Shown here in pieces: positions 18,583-25,884 of a stretch of DNA of 64,000 nt (within the stretch, counting starts at the first letter, position 1; each line of letters begins with the position of its first letter). Below the pieces are notes generated by a model. It searched no databases. It was not told where the DNA came from and was given only the letters and a program-made list of their open reading frames with translations. Source of the stretch: an uncultured Butyricicoccus sp. (GTDB lineage: Bacteria > Bacillota > Clostridia > Oscillospirales > Butyricicoccaceae); contig CALWUO010000002.1 in NCBI GenBank assembly GCA_944384745.1, positions 1 to 64,000 on the forward strand. Direction: 5' to 3'. Made by a program: the position numbers and the translations under genes.

Positions 18583-19338
18583 TTAGAAATATCTATTTGT
18601 GAGTATAAGCCCAAGTGTAGAACAATATTCCCTTAAATGACTTACCGATTTAAGTAATATATATGGTGTTGGGGCTGGCATACCATAAGCATCTAATCCC
18701 GCCTGTTTCATAAGTTGCCTAGCTCTTGCTAAATGAAATTCATTTGTTATAACTGCGGTTTTATAGTTTTCTAAGTTGTAAAGCTCTTTTGCATTTTTTA
18801 TATTTTCAATAGTGTTTTTTGATTTATCCTCAACTAAAATTTTATCTTCACTAACACCATTTTGCAAAAGATAATCTTTCATCATATGGGCTTCTGGCAT
18901 AATTTCATTATTGCCCTGTCCACCACATACAATTAAAACCGCATCTTGATTTTCATTTAAAAGTTCTATTGCAGTATCAAGTCTACTTTGAAGTGCCGCA
19001 GATGGACGATTATCATATATGCGTGAACCTAAAACAAGAACTCTATCCGCATTATAAACCTCATCATCTGTATGTTCACCAGATATAATAATATACTGAA
19101 TACTTATAAAACTTATTAAGAATAAAATAAATATTATACGTCCTATTATTGCGGTTATTTTAAAAATTTTATGTTTATTTTGCATTTTAATTACCAGTGC
19201 TTCACCTGCACAACCGATAAATAAAGCTCCAAAAAACAAACTTCCAAATCTTATTGGTTCCCAAAAAAGACAACCAAAAGCTAAAAGTAAAAAAACACAA
19301 GAAAGTATAAACCAAAATTTTATTTCATGGCGTTTCAT
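18583..19338 (-). CDS. YdcF/SanA (DUF218) family membrane protein
   Basis: 251-residue protein with about three N-terminal membrane helices (roughly residues 8-30, 32-48 and 62-85), then a DUF218 domain: VLVLGSRI, SRLDTAIELL, CGGQGNNE, TIENIKNAKEL and TNEFHLARA. The family (YdcF, SanA, ElyC) is linked to envelope integrity and polyprenyl-carrier homeostasis in enterobacteria, but no reaction is established here. The start overlaps the ABC-F stop as TAATG, so the two are translationally coupled. Confidence 0.85.
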   Translation of the reverse strand: MKRHEIKFWFILSCVFLLLAFGCLFWEPIRFGSLFFGALFIGCAGEALVIKMQNKHKIFKITAIIGRIIFILFLISFISIQYIIISGEHTDDEVYNADRVLVLGSRIYDNRPSAALQSRLDTAIELLNENQDAVLIVCGGQGNNEIMPEAHMMKDYLLQNGVSEDKILVEDKSKNTIENIKNAKELYNLENYKTAVITNEFHLARARQLMKQAGLDAYGMPAPTPYILLKSVSHLREYCSTLGLILTNRYF

Positions 19339-21215
19339 TAGCCCTCAAGCTCCTCGCTTAACTTTTCCCATTCTTCCATTTTTTCTAATAAATTCATTTC
19401 AAGTTCTTCTTTTTGGCTTAAAAGTTCCATTAACTTACTTGCATCAGCGGCTGATTTATTTATAAGCTCATCAAGCTTTGTTTGCTCATTTTCAAGGTTT
19501 GTTATTTCTCTTTCAAGCACATTAAGTCGTTTACTTATATTTTTAGTACCGCCTTTTTGTTTTGGCTTTTCTTTTTTCTCTTGAGGCTGTTTTTTTACAA
19601 CAGGCTCATTTGTTTTTAATCGCTCACGATAATTTAGAAAATCGGCATAAGAGCCTGTAAAATCTATATATTTACCGTTTTCCAAATAGATAACTCGTGT
19701 TGCAAAACGTTCTACAAAATATCTATCATGCGATACAAATAAAAGCGTACCTGTGAAAGCCTCCACAGCTTCTTCAATCCATTCTCTGCTTAATAAATCA
19801 AGATGGTTTGTAGGCTCGTCCAAAATAAGCATATTAAGCGGGTCATACATAAGTTCACAAAGTCTTAGACGGCTTTTTTCACCGCCTGACAACTTGTTTA
19901 CTAATTTTAATTGGTCTTCTCCTGAAAACTGAAAAGCTCCTAATCTATTTCTAGCTGTTTGCATAGTCACATTTTTATCGTAAATAAGTGTATCTATGAG
20001 GTTTCTGTTTTCATTTGCAAATTTAACTTGTTGAGGTAAATAAGCAGGACGTAAACCAATACCCTTTTTTATTGTGCCATCGTCTGCGGTTTCTTCACCC
20101 AGTATAATTTTAAGTAAAGTGGTTTTACCTGCACCATTATCACCTAAAATTGCGACACGTTCACCATTATGCACATTAAAAGTTACATTTTGTAATATAA
20201 TTCTATTATTATAACTTTTGGTAATATTTTTTACTTTTAATACATCTTCGGTTTCATAATTTGGGTCACCAAATGAAACATTCATACGTTTATTTCGTTT
20301 TGGTCTATCAGTTACTTTCATTCGTGCTATACGCTTATCAATAGACGCAGCACGTTTTGCAAGTAGTTCTGTGCCATGCTCATGCATAGTTCTTGAAACC
20401 GCTTCAAGACGTTTAATTTCTGCCATTTGATTTTCATGCTCACGCATTTTTTGCTCATATCTTCTCTCACGCTCAACAGCATAAAATGAATAAGAACCTG
20501 CATAAAATTCTATTTTGCAGTCATTAACCTCTATAATACGTTCACAGCACTGGTCAAGAAAATAACGGTCATGCGATACAGTAACAATAGTACCCGCATA
20601 ATTTTCTAGGTAATCACCAAGCCAGCGTACAGCCTCCATATCAAGGTGGTTAGTCGGTTCGTCCAAAAGTAAAATGTCAGTTTGTTCTAAAATAATACGA
20701 GCGAGATTTATTCGGGTTTTTTCACCGCCTGAAAGCTGATTAAAAGGTTGCATACGACGCTCTTTAGGAATATCCAAGCCATTACAAACTTTATCTATTT
20801 CAAAGTCACGGTTATACCCGCCCATAGCATCTAACTTTTGCTGACAAATACCATATCTTCTTAATAAATCTTCATTTTCAGGCTCAAGGCTCATTTTATA
20901 TTCAAGCTCTTTCATTTGAGCTTCTATAATATGGGCATCATGAAAGGCGGTTTTTAGTACATCTTCCACTGTGGTATTGTCTGGATAAGATGGCATCTGG
21001 TCAATCATACCAACTGTTCTTCCATCGCCTATTGAAACAATACCACTATCATAATCAAGTCTACCAGCTAAAATATGCAAAAGAGTGGTTTTACCTGCAC
21101 CATTTGGACCTAAAATAGCGATTTTTTCGCCTGCTTGCACATCAAAAGTTATATCAGATAAAATCAGTTTATCACCATAATATTTGGTCAAATTTTGTAC
21201 TGTAATATCAGCCAA
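19338..21215 (-). CDS. ABC-F family ribosome-associated ATPase
   Basis: 625-residue protein with two ABC domains and no membrane segments, as in the ABC-F class acting at the ribosome E site. NBD1 has GPNGAGKTT, LSGGEKTR and LLLDEPTNHLD; NBD2 has GDNGAGKTT, LSGGEKSR and LILDEPTNHLD. Between them lies the charged helical linker (about residues 240-310). The C-terminal 85 residues form a Lys/Glu-rich coiled coil as in Uup/YdiF-type members. The start is TTG (21215) after AAAGGA. Which subfamily, and whether it gives antibiotic protection, cannot be settled by reading; housekeeping is more likely. Confidence 0.93.
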   Translation of the reverse strand: MADITVQNLTKYYGDKLILSDITFDVQAGEKIAILGPNGAGKTTLLHILAGRLDYDSGIVSIGDGRTVGMIDQMPSYPDNTTVEDVLKTAFHDAHIIEAQMKELEYKMSLEPENEDLLRRYGICQQKLDAMGGYNRDFEIDKVCNGLDIPKERRMQPFNQLSGGEKTRINLARIILEQTDILLLDEPTNHLDMEAVRWLGDYLENYAGTIVTVSHDRYFLDQCCERIIEVNDCKIEFYAGSYSFYAVERERRYEQKMREHENQMAEIKRLEAVSRTMHEHGTELLAKRAASIDKRIARMKVTDRPKRNKRMNVSFGDPNYETEDVLKVKNITKSYNNRIILQNVTFNVHNGERVAILGDNGAGKTTLLKIILGEETADDGTIKKGIGLRPAYLPQQVKFANENRNLIDTLIYDKNVTMQTARNRLGAFQFSGEDQLKLVNKLSGGEKSRLRLCELMYDPLNMLILDEPTNHLDLLSREWIEEAVEAFTGTLLFVSHDRYFVERFATRVIYLENGKYIDFTGSYADFLNYRERLKTNEPVVKKQPQEKKEKPKQKGGTKNISKRLNVLEREITNLENEQTKLDELINKSAADASKLMELLSQKEELEMNLLEKMEEWEKLSEELEG

Positions 21216-21243
21216 AATATAATCAATCCTTTTCTTTATATTT

Positions 21244-21282
21244 TAAAAAGCCGCAGCAGGCAAAAATAAACCTGTGCGGCTG
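21244..21282 (-). terminator. Terminator between the GDPD-like gene and the ABC-F gene
   Basis: AGCCGCAGCAGG (21249-21260) and CCTGTGCGGCT (21271-21281) form a strong stem with a one-base bulge. On the minus strand it is followed by TTTTTA. Confidence 0.85.
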
Positions 21283-21293
21283 TTATCTGCTTT

Positions 21294-22019
21294 TTATTCA
21301 GCATTCATAATTTGAGCTAGTTGTGGGAGCAGTGCTGAAGCTATATCAGGTCTATCAGTTTCGATAAAGTTTACACCCTGACGATACATTTTTGCCATTT
21401 CCTCTGGGTCAGATGTTGATTTAGAGGCTAGGAATAAGCCACAAAGTAAAGCTTGTTCGCAAAGTGTTGGTGTTAATAATTTAGGTTCAGCTCTAATGCC
21501 GAAAAGACCTGTTTGTTGAGCAAACTGAACTAAAGTTGCAGTTTCCTCCATAGGAGCATTAAGCTCTGCCATAACATGCAGCTCTGGGTGTTGGTTTACA
21601 ATTCTTGCAGCATTTGCAGGGTCTAAACCACCTATATAAGATTGCTCAAGGTAATTAGACTGACGCAAAGCAATCATTGCCTGCATACACACCTGAGGGC
21701 TTTTAATTTCAATTCCAATTTTTCTTCCGCAAGATTTAGCAAGCTCCACTGCTTGACCTACTGCGACCATTTTAGGAAACATGCGACGCAGTGAAAAGAA
21801 ATCTGTTTCATTTACTGCATGGAAAGTGCTGTCATCAGTGGTAAAGCCACCATTTGTGCAAAGTACAGCAATGCCGTCCTCGGTGGTGTCCAGTGCAATA
21901 ATGCAGCCGCTCGCCCCGTTTTCATTGCCCACCATAATTGATTCAAGGCTATCTGGATTTGTGTTCATGCAGCCATGTGCGGACATAATAAATTGATTTC
22001 GATTGGTATAGTGCATCAT
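21294..22019 (-). CDS. GDPD-like protein with degenerate active site
   Basis: 241 residues with the overall pattern of glycerophosphodiester phosphodiesterases: SAHG near the start, PDSLES, NGASGCIIALDTTEDGIAVL, IGIEIKSP, and a C-terminal NFIETDRPDIAS matching the usual ITDRPD. Several catalytic positions are changed. The His-Arg pair is His15-Gly16, the metal-binding Glu of the E-x-D motif is Ala42 (Asp44 kept), and the second catalytic His after the DG motif is Cys54 or Thr55. It is therefore probably not an active GDPD and may bind a ligand. It lies 21 nt downstream of the cyclophilin gene in the same direction, suggesting co-transcription. Confidence 0.7.
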   Translation of the reverse strand: MMHYTNRNQFIMSAHGCMNTNPDSLESIMVGNENGASGCIIALDTTEDGIAVLCTNGGFTTDDSTFHAVNETDFFSLRRMFPKMVAVGQAVELAKSCGRKIGIEIKSPQVCMQAMIALRQSNYLEQSYIGGLDPANAARIVNQHPELHVMAELNAPMEETATLVQFAQQTGLFGIRAEPKLLTPTLCEQALLCGLFLASKSTSDPEEMAKMYRQGVNFIETDRPDIASALLPQLAQIMNAE

Positions 22020-22040
22020 GCTCTGTACGCCTCTTTTTGA

Positions 22041-22559
22041 TTAGATTTTTTCTGGTTCTGGATAAGTTTCACCGAAAGTATCAACAGTAACCTTTTTCAT
22101 TTTTTGTTCTTGACGTGGGCGGTCATGCCAATCTCTAGGAGTGTTAACTATTTCATCAGCAACTTCCATACCTTCGATAACCATGCCGAAAGAAGCATAA
22201 TCCCCATCAAGATGAGGTGAATCCTCTGTCATAATAAAGAACTGTGAACCAGCAGAATCTGGTATACTAGTTCTAGCCATGCTTAGAACACCACGAGTAT
22301 GGTTTAAATCATTTTGAAAACCATTAGATGTAAACTCGCCCTTAATTTCATAATCTGGGCCACCCATGCCAGTACCCTGTGGGTCACCACCCTGAATCAT
22401 AAATCCTGGAATAACACGATGGAATATAGTACCATCATAGAAACCCTTGTTAATAAGAGAAATAAAGTTATTTACTGTATTAGGAGCAACATTAGGATAA
22501 AGCTCTGCTTTAATAATGCCGCCATTTTCCATCTCAATAGTAACGATTGGATTTGCCAT
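22041..22559 (-). CDS. Cyclophilin-type peptidyl-prolyl isomerase
   Basis: 172-residue single-domain cyclophilin that catalyses proline cis/trans isomerisation. Recognisable motifs are FHRVIPGFMIQGGD (catalytic Arg), GVLSMARTSIPDSAGSQFFI, and an HLDGDYASFG segment. No signal peptide, so cytosolic. Start chosen at ATG 22559 with AGGAG upstream; nine extra in-frame residues before it are not supported. Leads a two-gene unit with the GDPD-like gene. A 15-nt palindrome (22605-22619) lies in its upstream region and may cover the promoter. Confidence 0.94.
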   Translation of the reverse strand: MANPIVTIEMENGGIIKAELYPNVAPNTVNNFISLINKGFYDGTIFHRVIPGFMIQGGDPQGTGMGGPDYEIKGEFTSNGFQNDLNHTRGVLSMARTSIPDSAGSQFFIMTEDSPHLDGDYASFGMVIEGMEVADEIVNTPRDWHDRPRQEQKMKKVTVDTFGETYPEPEKI

Positions 22560-22829
22560 TATATTTTCACTCCTGAATATAATCAATTTTCACCATACAT
22601 TCTAAGTATAGCCTATACTAAGTATTTTAACAAAGGATTGCTAATGTTACAAGTCAAACTGTACTCTTTTTTTCTCTCTTTTGCATAATTTGCGTATTTT
22701 GGACGTATTCACGCCAAAATTTATTATAATCGTGTTTGTAGTTTTGGCACAGTTGACAATATTTTATAAACCTTATTTTTGTTATAATGTACATATCTTT
22801 GTATGGATATTTATTTTGGAGGCGATATA

Positions 22830-23639
22830 ATGAATTTAATCGTTTTTCTGCCTATTTTAGCCGCTTTATTTGGTGTATTAGGTGGAATTTTTAGAGGTCT
22901 AAGCCTTTTAAACGGTTATGAACCACAAACACATTTACCAATTTCATCAGATAATTTTCAGTTAATGCTTATTATTTTATCTGTTGTTTCAGTTGTTATT
23001 TTTCTTGCTCTATGTGCAAAAATTAAATTTTCAACTGTTCCTGAATTTGAGAAAGCATTTATAAATAACTCTGCTGGTCATAAAACTCTTTGTGTGCTGT
23101 CAGCTTTAATTATAAGCTTATGTGGTGCAGGTGGTTTTTATTTCGCACTGACAAATAGTGATAAAAGCTTTTATTCACATATAACTGAATTTCCTTTGTG
23201 GATACTTGCAGTATTTACAGGGGTTTCAATAATCGGCTTAATAAACACAAAAAAAGATATAACTGAATCAAATGCATATTTAACACTTATTCCTATGTTT
23301 TGGGCAGCTTTTGACCTTATAGTTATATTTAAAAATAATTCTTCATCTCCATTTGTTGGATATTATAGCTTTGAACTTATACCATCTATATTTTTAACAC
23401 TTGCTTTTTATTCATTGGCTTCATTTTTATATTCCAGTCCAAAACCTAGACTTATGTTATTTACAAGCTCTCTTGCAGTTTTGTTTAGCTTAGTTTGTGT
23501 TATTGGTACTATTATGGCTTATATTTCAAATTCCTCTCTATGGGCATTTGAAATGCAAACACTTATGCGTACTGGCTGCCTTTTAGGTGGGGCGTTATAT
23601 TTATTTGCTCTTGACCTAAATCTTTGTAGAAACATATGA
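22830..23639 (+). CDS. Integral membrane protein of unknown function
   Basis: 269 residues, mostly hydrophobic, with seven or eight predicted helices (for example about 3-22, 45-65, 84-105, 117-137, 150-170, 180-200, 210-232 and 240-262). I recognise no family. Start at ATG 22830 is set by TTTTGGAGGCG just upstream. Its stop overlaps the HxlR gene start (ATGA), so the two form a coupled pair; the regulator may respond to, or control, this protein. Confidence 0.75.
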   Translation: MNLIVFLPILAALFGVLGGIFRGLSLLNGYEPQTHLPISSDNFQLMLIILSVVSVVIFLALCAKIKFSTVPEFEKAFINNSAGHKTLCVLSALIISLCGAGGFYFALTNSDKSFYSHITEFPLWILAVFTGVSIIGLINTKKDITESNAYLTLIPMFWAAFDLIVIFKNNSSSPFVGYYSFELIPSIFLTLAFYSLASFLYSSPKPRLMLFTSSLAVLFSLVCVIGTIMAYISNSSLWAFEMQTLMRTGCLLGGALYLFALDLNLCRNI

Positions 23640-23995
23640 AAATAAGACAAACTTATACATGTCCACTAGAGTTGGTACATGATATGATAAAAGGCAAATG
23701 GAAACCTATAATTTTATGGCGACTACGTTTAGGTAAAACCAGTTTGGCACAGCTTGAACGTGATATAGAAGGTATAACACAAAAAATGCTACTTGAACAG
23801 CTCAAGGAATTAACCGAATTTGGATTTGTTGATAAAGAGGTATCATCTGGCTATCCACTAAAAACCGAATATTTTTTAACAAGTGAAAACGGTGAAAAAA
23901 TACTGTCAGCTCTTAAAATAATGCAAAAAATAGGTATAGATTATATGAAAAAACATAATATGCATGATATCCTTCGTGAAAAGGGTTTGCTTTAA
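23636..23995 (+). CDS. HxlR family transcriptional regulator
   Basis: 119-residue winged-helix protein of the HxlR (DUF24) type. It carries the hallmark Cys in TYTCPLELVHDMI followed by GKWKPIILW, the recognition helix around ITQKMLLEQLKEL, and the wing sequence YPLKTEYFLT. Family members often sense electrophiles, aldehydes or disulfide stress through the N-terminal Cys (here Cys8). Probable targets are its own operon and the divergent-looking site at 24000-24019 in front of the PEBP gene. Confidence 0.92.
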   Translation: MKIRQTYTCPLELVHDMIKGKWKPIILWRLRLGKTSLAQLERDIEGITQKMLLEQLKELTEFGFVDKEVSSGYPLKTEYFLTSENGEKILSALKIMQKIGIDYMKKHNMHDILREKGLL

Positions 23996-23999
23996 ATCA

Positions 24000-24019
24000 T
24001 ACCCACAAAAAAGTGGGTA
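24000..24019 (+). promoter_or_regulatory. Inverted repeat, candidate HxlR operator
   Basis: TACCCAC (24000-24006), 6 nt of A, GTGGGTA (24013-24019). It ends one base before the -35 hexamer of the downstream promoter and has no T run, so an operator is more likely than a terminator. Confidence 0.5.
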
Positions 24020-24020
24020 A

Positions 24021-24049
24021 TTTACTAAAATTAAAACACTTGATATAAT
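24021..24049 (+). promoter_or_regulatory. Promoter of the PEBP gene
   Basis: TTTACT (24021-24026), 17 bp, TATAAT (24044-24049). Placed directly after the TACCCAC/GTGGGTA repeat and 37 bp before the start codon. Confidence 0.7.
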
Positions 24050-24085
24050 AACCTCACTTAAAGGAAATTAAGGAGGTTATTTTTT

Positions 24086-24589
24086 ATGAAAGTTATAAGT
24101 AATGCTATTAAAAATGGAGTAATTGAAGATAAATATGGTAAACATGGTGAGCAATTTAATGTAAACGGTGTTCCTAGCTATTCCATACCTTTTGAAATTG
24201 TAGATGCACCGAATGGAACAAAAAGCTTTGCACTATTTTTAGAAGATAAAGACGCATGTCCTATAAGTGGTGGTTTTTCATGGGTACACTGGGTTGCTGC
24301 TAATATCACAAGAAATAAAATTGAAGAAAATGAAAGCCTAACTGCAACCTATTTTGTACAAGGTTTAAACAGTTGGATTAGTATTCAAGGCGGTCAACAG
24401 GATAGAGAGTTATCACGTTTTTATGGCGGTATGGCTCCACCAAACGAACCACACACATATGAACTTCACATTTATGCTCTTGATTGTATGTTAGATTTAC
24501 AAAATGGCTTTATGTTCCATGAAATGTTTAGACAAATGGACGGTCATGTGCTAGAACAACAAACAATAAAAGGAGTGTATCGAAATTGA
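24086..24589 (+). CDS. YbhB/YbcL family PEBP-like protein
   Basis: 167-residue phosphatidylethanolamine-binding-protein fold, the family of E. coli YbhB and YbcL. Seen motifs are SYSIPFEIVDAPNGTKSFALFLEDKDA, GFSWVHWVAANI and GGMAPPNEPHTYELHIYALD, which form the anion-binding pocket (Asp and His residues). No signal peptide. Bacterial members have no settled biochemical role. A strong ribosome binding site (AAGGAGG) precedes the ATG, and the next gene overlaps its stop codon. Confidence 0.9.
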   Translation: MKVISNAIKNGVIEDKYGKHGEQFNVNGVPSYSIPFEIVDAPNGTKSFALFLEDKDACPISGGFSWVHWVAANITRNKIEENESLTATYFVQGLNSWISIQGGQQDRELSRFYGGMAPPNEPHTYELHIYALDCMLDLQNGFMFHEMFRQMDGHVLEQQTIKGVYRN

Positions 24590-24852
24590 GTGTTTTAGAG
24601 GCTATCATGTTACTTTGTTTTGGTGCTGCATGGCCTTTCTCAATTACTAGGTCGATAAAATCCAAATCTACACAAGGAAAAAGTTTTGGATTTCTTATTA
24701 TATTGATTATAGGTTATATCGCTGGTATAGCAAACAAAATTTTATATCACAATGATATTATTTTATATCTTTATATTTTAAATTTAATTATGGTGTCAAC
24801 TGATGCTATGCTTTGGCTAAAAAATCGAAAATATGAGCTTTCAAATAAATAA
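24586..24852 (+). CDS. Small three-helix membrane protein, SemiSWEET/PQ-loop-like
   Basis: 88 residues with three hydrophobic helices (about 3-20, 34-53 and 57-77). The layout, and WPFSITRSIKSKSTQGKSFGF with a Pro in helix 1 and Lys/Ser at the loop, resemble the three-helix SemiSWEET sugar transporter or PQ-loop unit. This is a tentative call; known SemiSWEETs work as dimers. Translation starts at TTG 24586, overlapping the PEBP stop, with AGGAG 7-8 nt upstream, so it is coupled to the PEBP protein. Confidence 0.65.
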   Translation: MSVLEAIMLLCFGAAWPFSITRSIKSKSTQGKSFGFLIILIIGYIAGIANKILYHNDIILYLYILNLIMVSTDAMLWLKNRKYELSNK

Positions 24853-24918
24853 ATTTTTATATGCAGTTTACATATAATATATTATAATATAGTAAATAAC
24901 CTAAAGGAGATATAAACA

Positions 24919-25272
24919 ATGGGATTATTTATTTGTTATGAAAAATGCTCTACATGCAAAAAAGCTCAGAAATTTTTAGATGACAACAACATTTCATATG
25001 AAATCCGTGCTATTAAAGAACAAAATCCTACTATTGATGAGTTAAAACAATGGCATAAGAAAAGCAGTCTTCCACTCAAACGATTTTTCAATACATCTGG
25101 TCAGCTTTATAGAGGTATGGAATTATCAAAAAAACTGCCTGACATGAGTGAAGAAGACCAATTTGAAATACTTGCAAGTGATGGAATGCTTGTAAAACGT
25201 CCATTATTTATCAATGATGATACTGTTTTAGTCGGTTTTAAAGAGGCTGAATGGTCTGAAAAGTTAAAATAA
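24919..25272 (+). CDS. ArsC/Spx family protein
   Basis: 117-residue thioredoxin-fold protein with the CXXC pair CSTC near residue 10, then KKAQKFLDDNNI, and the C-terminal motif LVKRPLFI containing the conserved Arg-Pro. These are features of the arsenate reductase/Spx/YffB family. It lacks the helix and contacts needed to be sure it is Spx, and no ars genes are nearby, so a redox role is the safer reading. A perfect hairpin terminator follows. Compare the second family member at 45992-46327, which has only one of the two cysteines. Confidence 0.88.
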   Translation: MGLFICYEKCSTCKKAQKFLDDNNISYEIRAIKEQNPTIDELKQWHKKSSLPLKRFFNTSGQLYRGMELSKKLPDMSEEDQFEILASDGMLVKRPLFINDDTVLVGFKEAEWSEKLK

Positions 25273-25282
25273 GCCTATTTTT

Positions 25283-25318
25283 AAAGAGAAAGTCTAATTT
25301 TTAGATTTTCTCTTTTTA
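25283..25318 (+). terminator. Terminator after the ArsC-like gene
   Basis: AAAGAGAAAGTCTAA (25283-25297) and TTAGATTTTCTCTTT (25301-25315) form a 15-bp stem with one mismatch, followed by more T. Isolates the gene from the MarR operon. Confidence 0.85.
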
Positions 25319-25345
25319 TTTCACATAAATTACATATAAACTATA

Positions 25346-25401
25346 TTGACTTATATTTATGTATATAGTAAACTATGTTAATAGTTAACTATGTTTACTA
25401 T
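25346..25401 (+). promoter_or_regulatory. MarR operon promoter with overlapping inverted repeat
   Basis: TTGACT (25346-25351) is followed 17 bp later by a weak -10 TAAACT (25369-25374). Long arms ATAGTAAAC (25365-25373) and GTTTACTAT (25393-25401) overlap the -10 and flank a second palindrome, AGTTAACT. This arrangement suits autorepression by the MarR protein encoded just downstream. Confidence 0.65.
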
Positions 25402-25419
25402 TTGAAAGGAGGTTATAAT

Positions 25420-25863
25420 TTGAAAATCGGCATGGAGCTTTTTATAAGAATGCATAATTTTAAACAGCTTAGAATTGTAGATAAACTGAATACTTTGCCA
25501 AATAATGGACATATGATATTGGGAATGATTATTTCAAATGAGAAAAAAAAAGGTACAGCTTATATTTCATGTACTGAGCTTGCAAAACATATGTCAGTGA
25601 GTACAGCCGCAATTTCAAGAAGTTTAAAGCATTTAAGAGAAGCTGGATTTATTGAAACCACAATAGATAAAAATGACCGAAGAGGTGCAATTATTTCAAT
25701 AACTGAGCTTGGGAGAAAGACTATGCATGATGATTGCAAACGACTAGAGGAGCTTATGCAAAAAGCAACAGCCAATATCCCAGAAAAGCAACTAGAAAAC
25801 TTTTTTTCTACATTTGATATGTTATATAATGGCATTTCAGATGAGCTTACTAAGCTAGACTAA
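25420..25863 (+). CDS. MarR family transcriptional regulator
   Basis: 147-residue winged-helix repressor. The recognition region is CTELAKHMSVSTAAISRSLKHLREAGFI (about residues 47-75), and the wing contains DKNDRRGAIISITELG, with the Asp-Arg pair typical of MarR. Start is TTG 25420, eight nt after AAAGGAGG; a longer ATG-initiated form from 25375 would begin inside the operator. It is the first gene of a three-gene operon with two ABC exporter halves, so it probably controls their expression in response to a substrate. Confidence 0.92.
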   Translation: MKIGMELFIRMHNFKQLRIVDKLNTLPNNGHMILGMIISNEKKKGTAYISCTELAKHMSVSTAAISRSLKHLREAGFIETTIDKNDRRGAIISITELGRKTMHDDCKRLEELMQKATANIPEKQLENFFSTFDMLYNGISDELTKLD

Positions 25864-25884
25864 ATTTTTTGAAAGGAATATATT

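Noticed and set aside
22697..22719. Inverted repeat TTTTGG-CGT/ACG-CCAAAA
   Set aside because: Imperfect, with a one-base bulge and no clear relation to a promoter or regulator.
22753..22788. TTGACA and TATAAT before the membrane protein gene at 22830
   Set aside because: The spacer is 24 bp, too long for sigma-A; the -10 may be used with another -35, so no promoter was called.
24919..25272. Calling the CXXC protein Spx or a true arsenate reductase
   Set aside because: Family motifs do not distinguish these, and no arsenic or Spx-context genes are adjacent.
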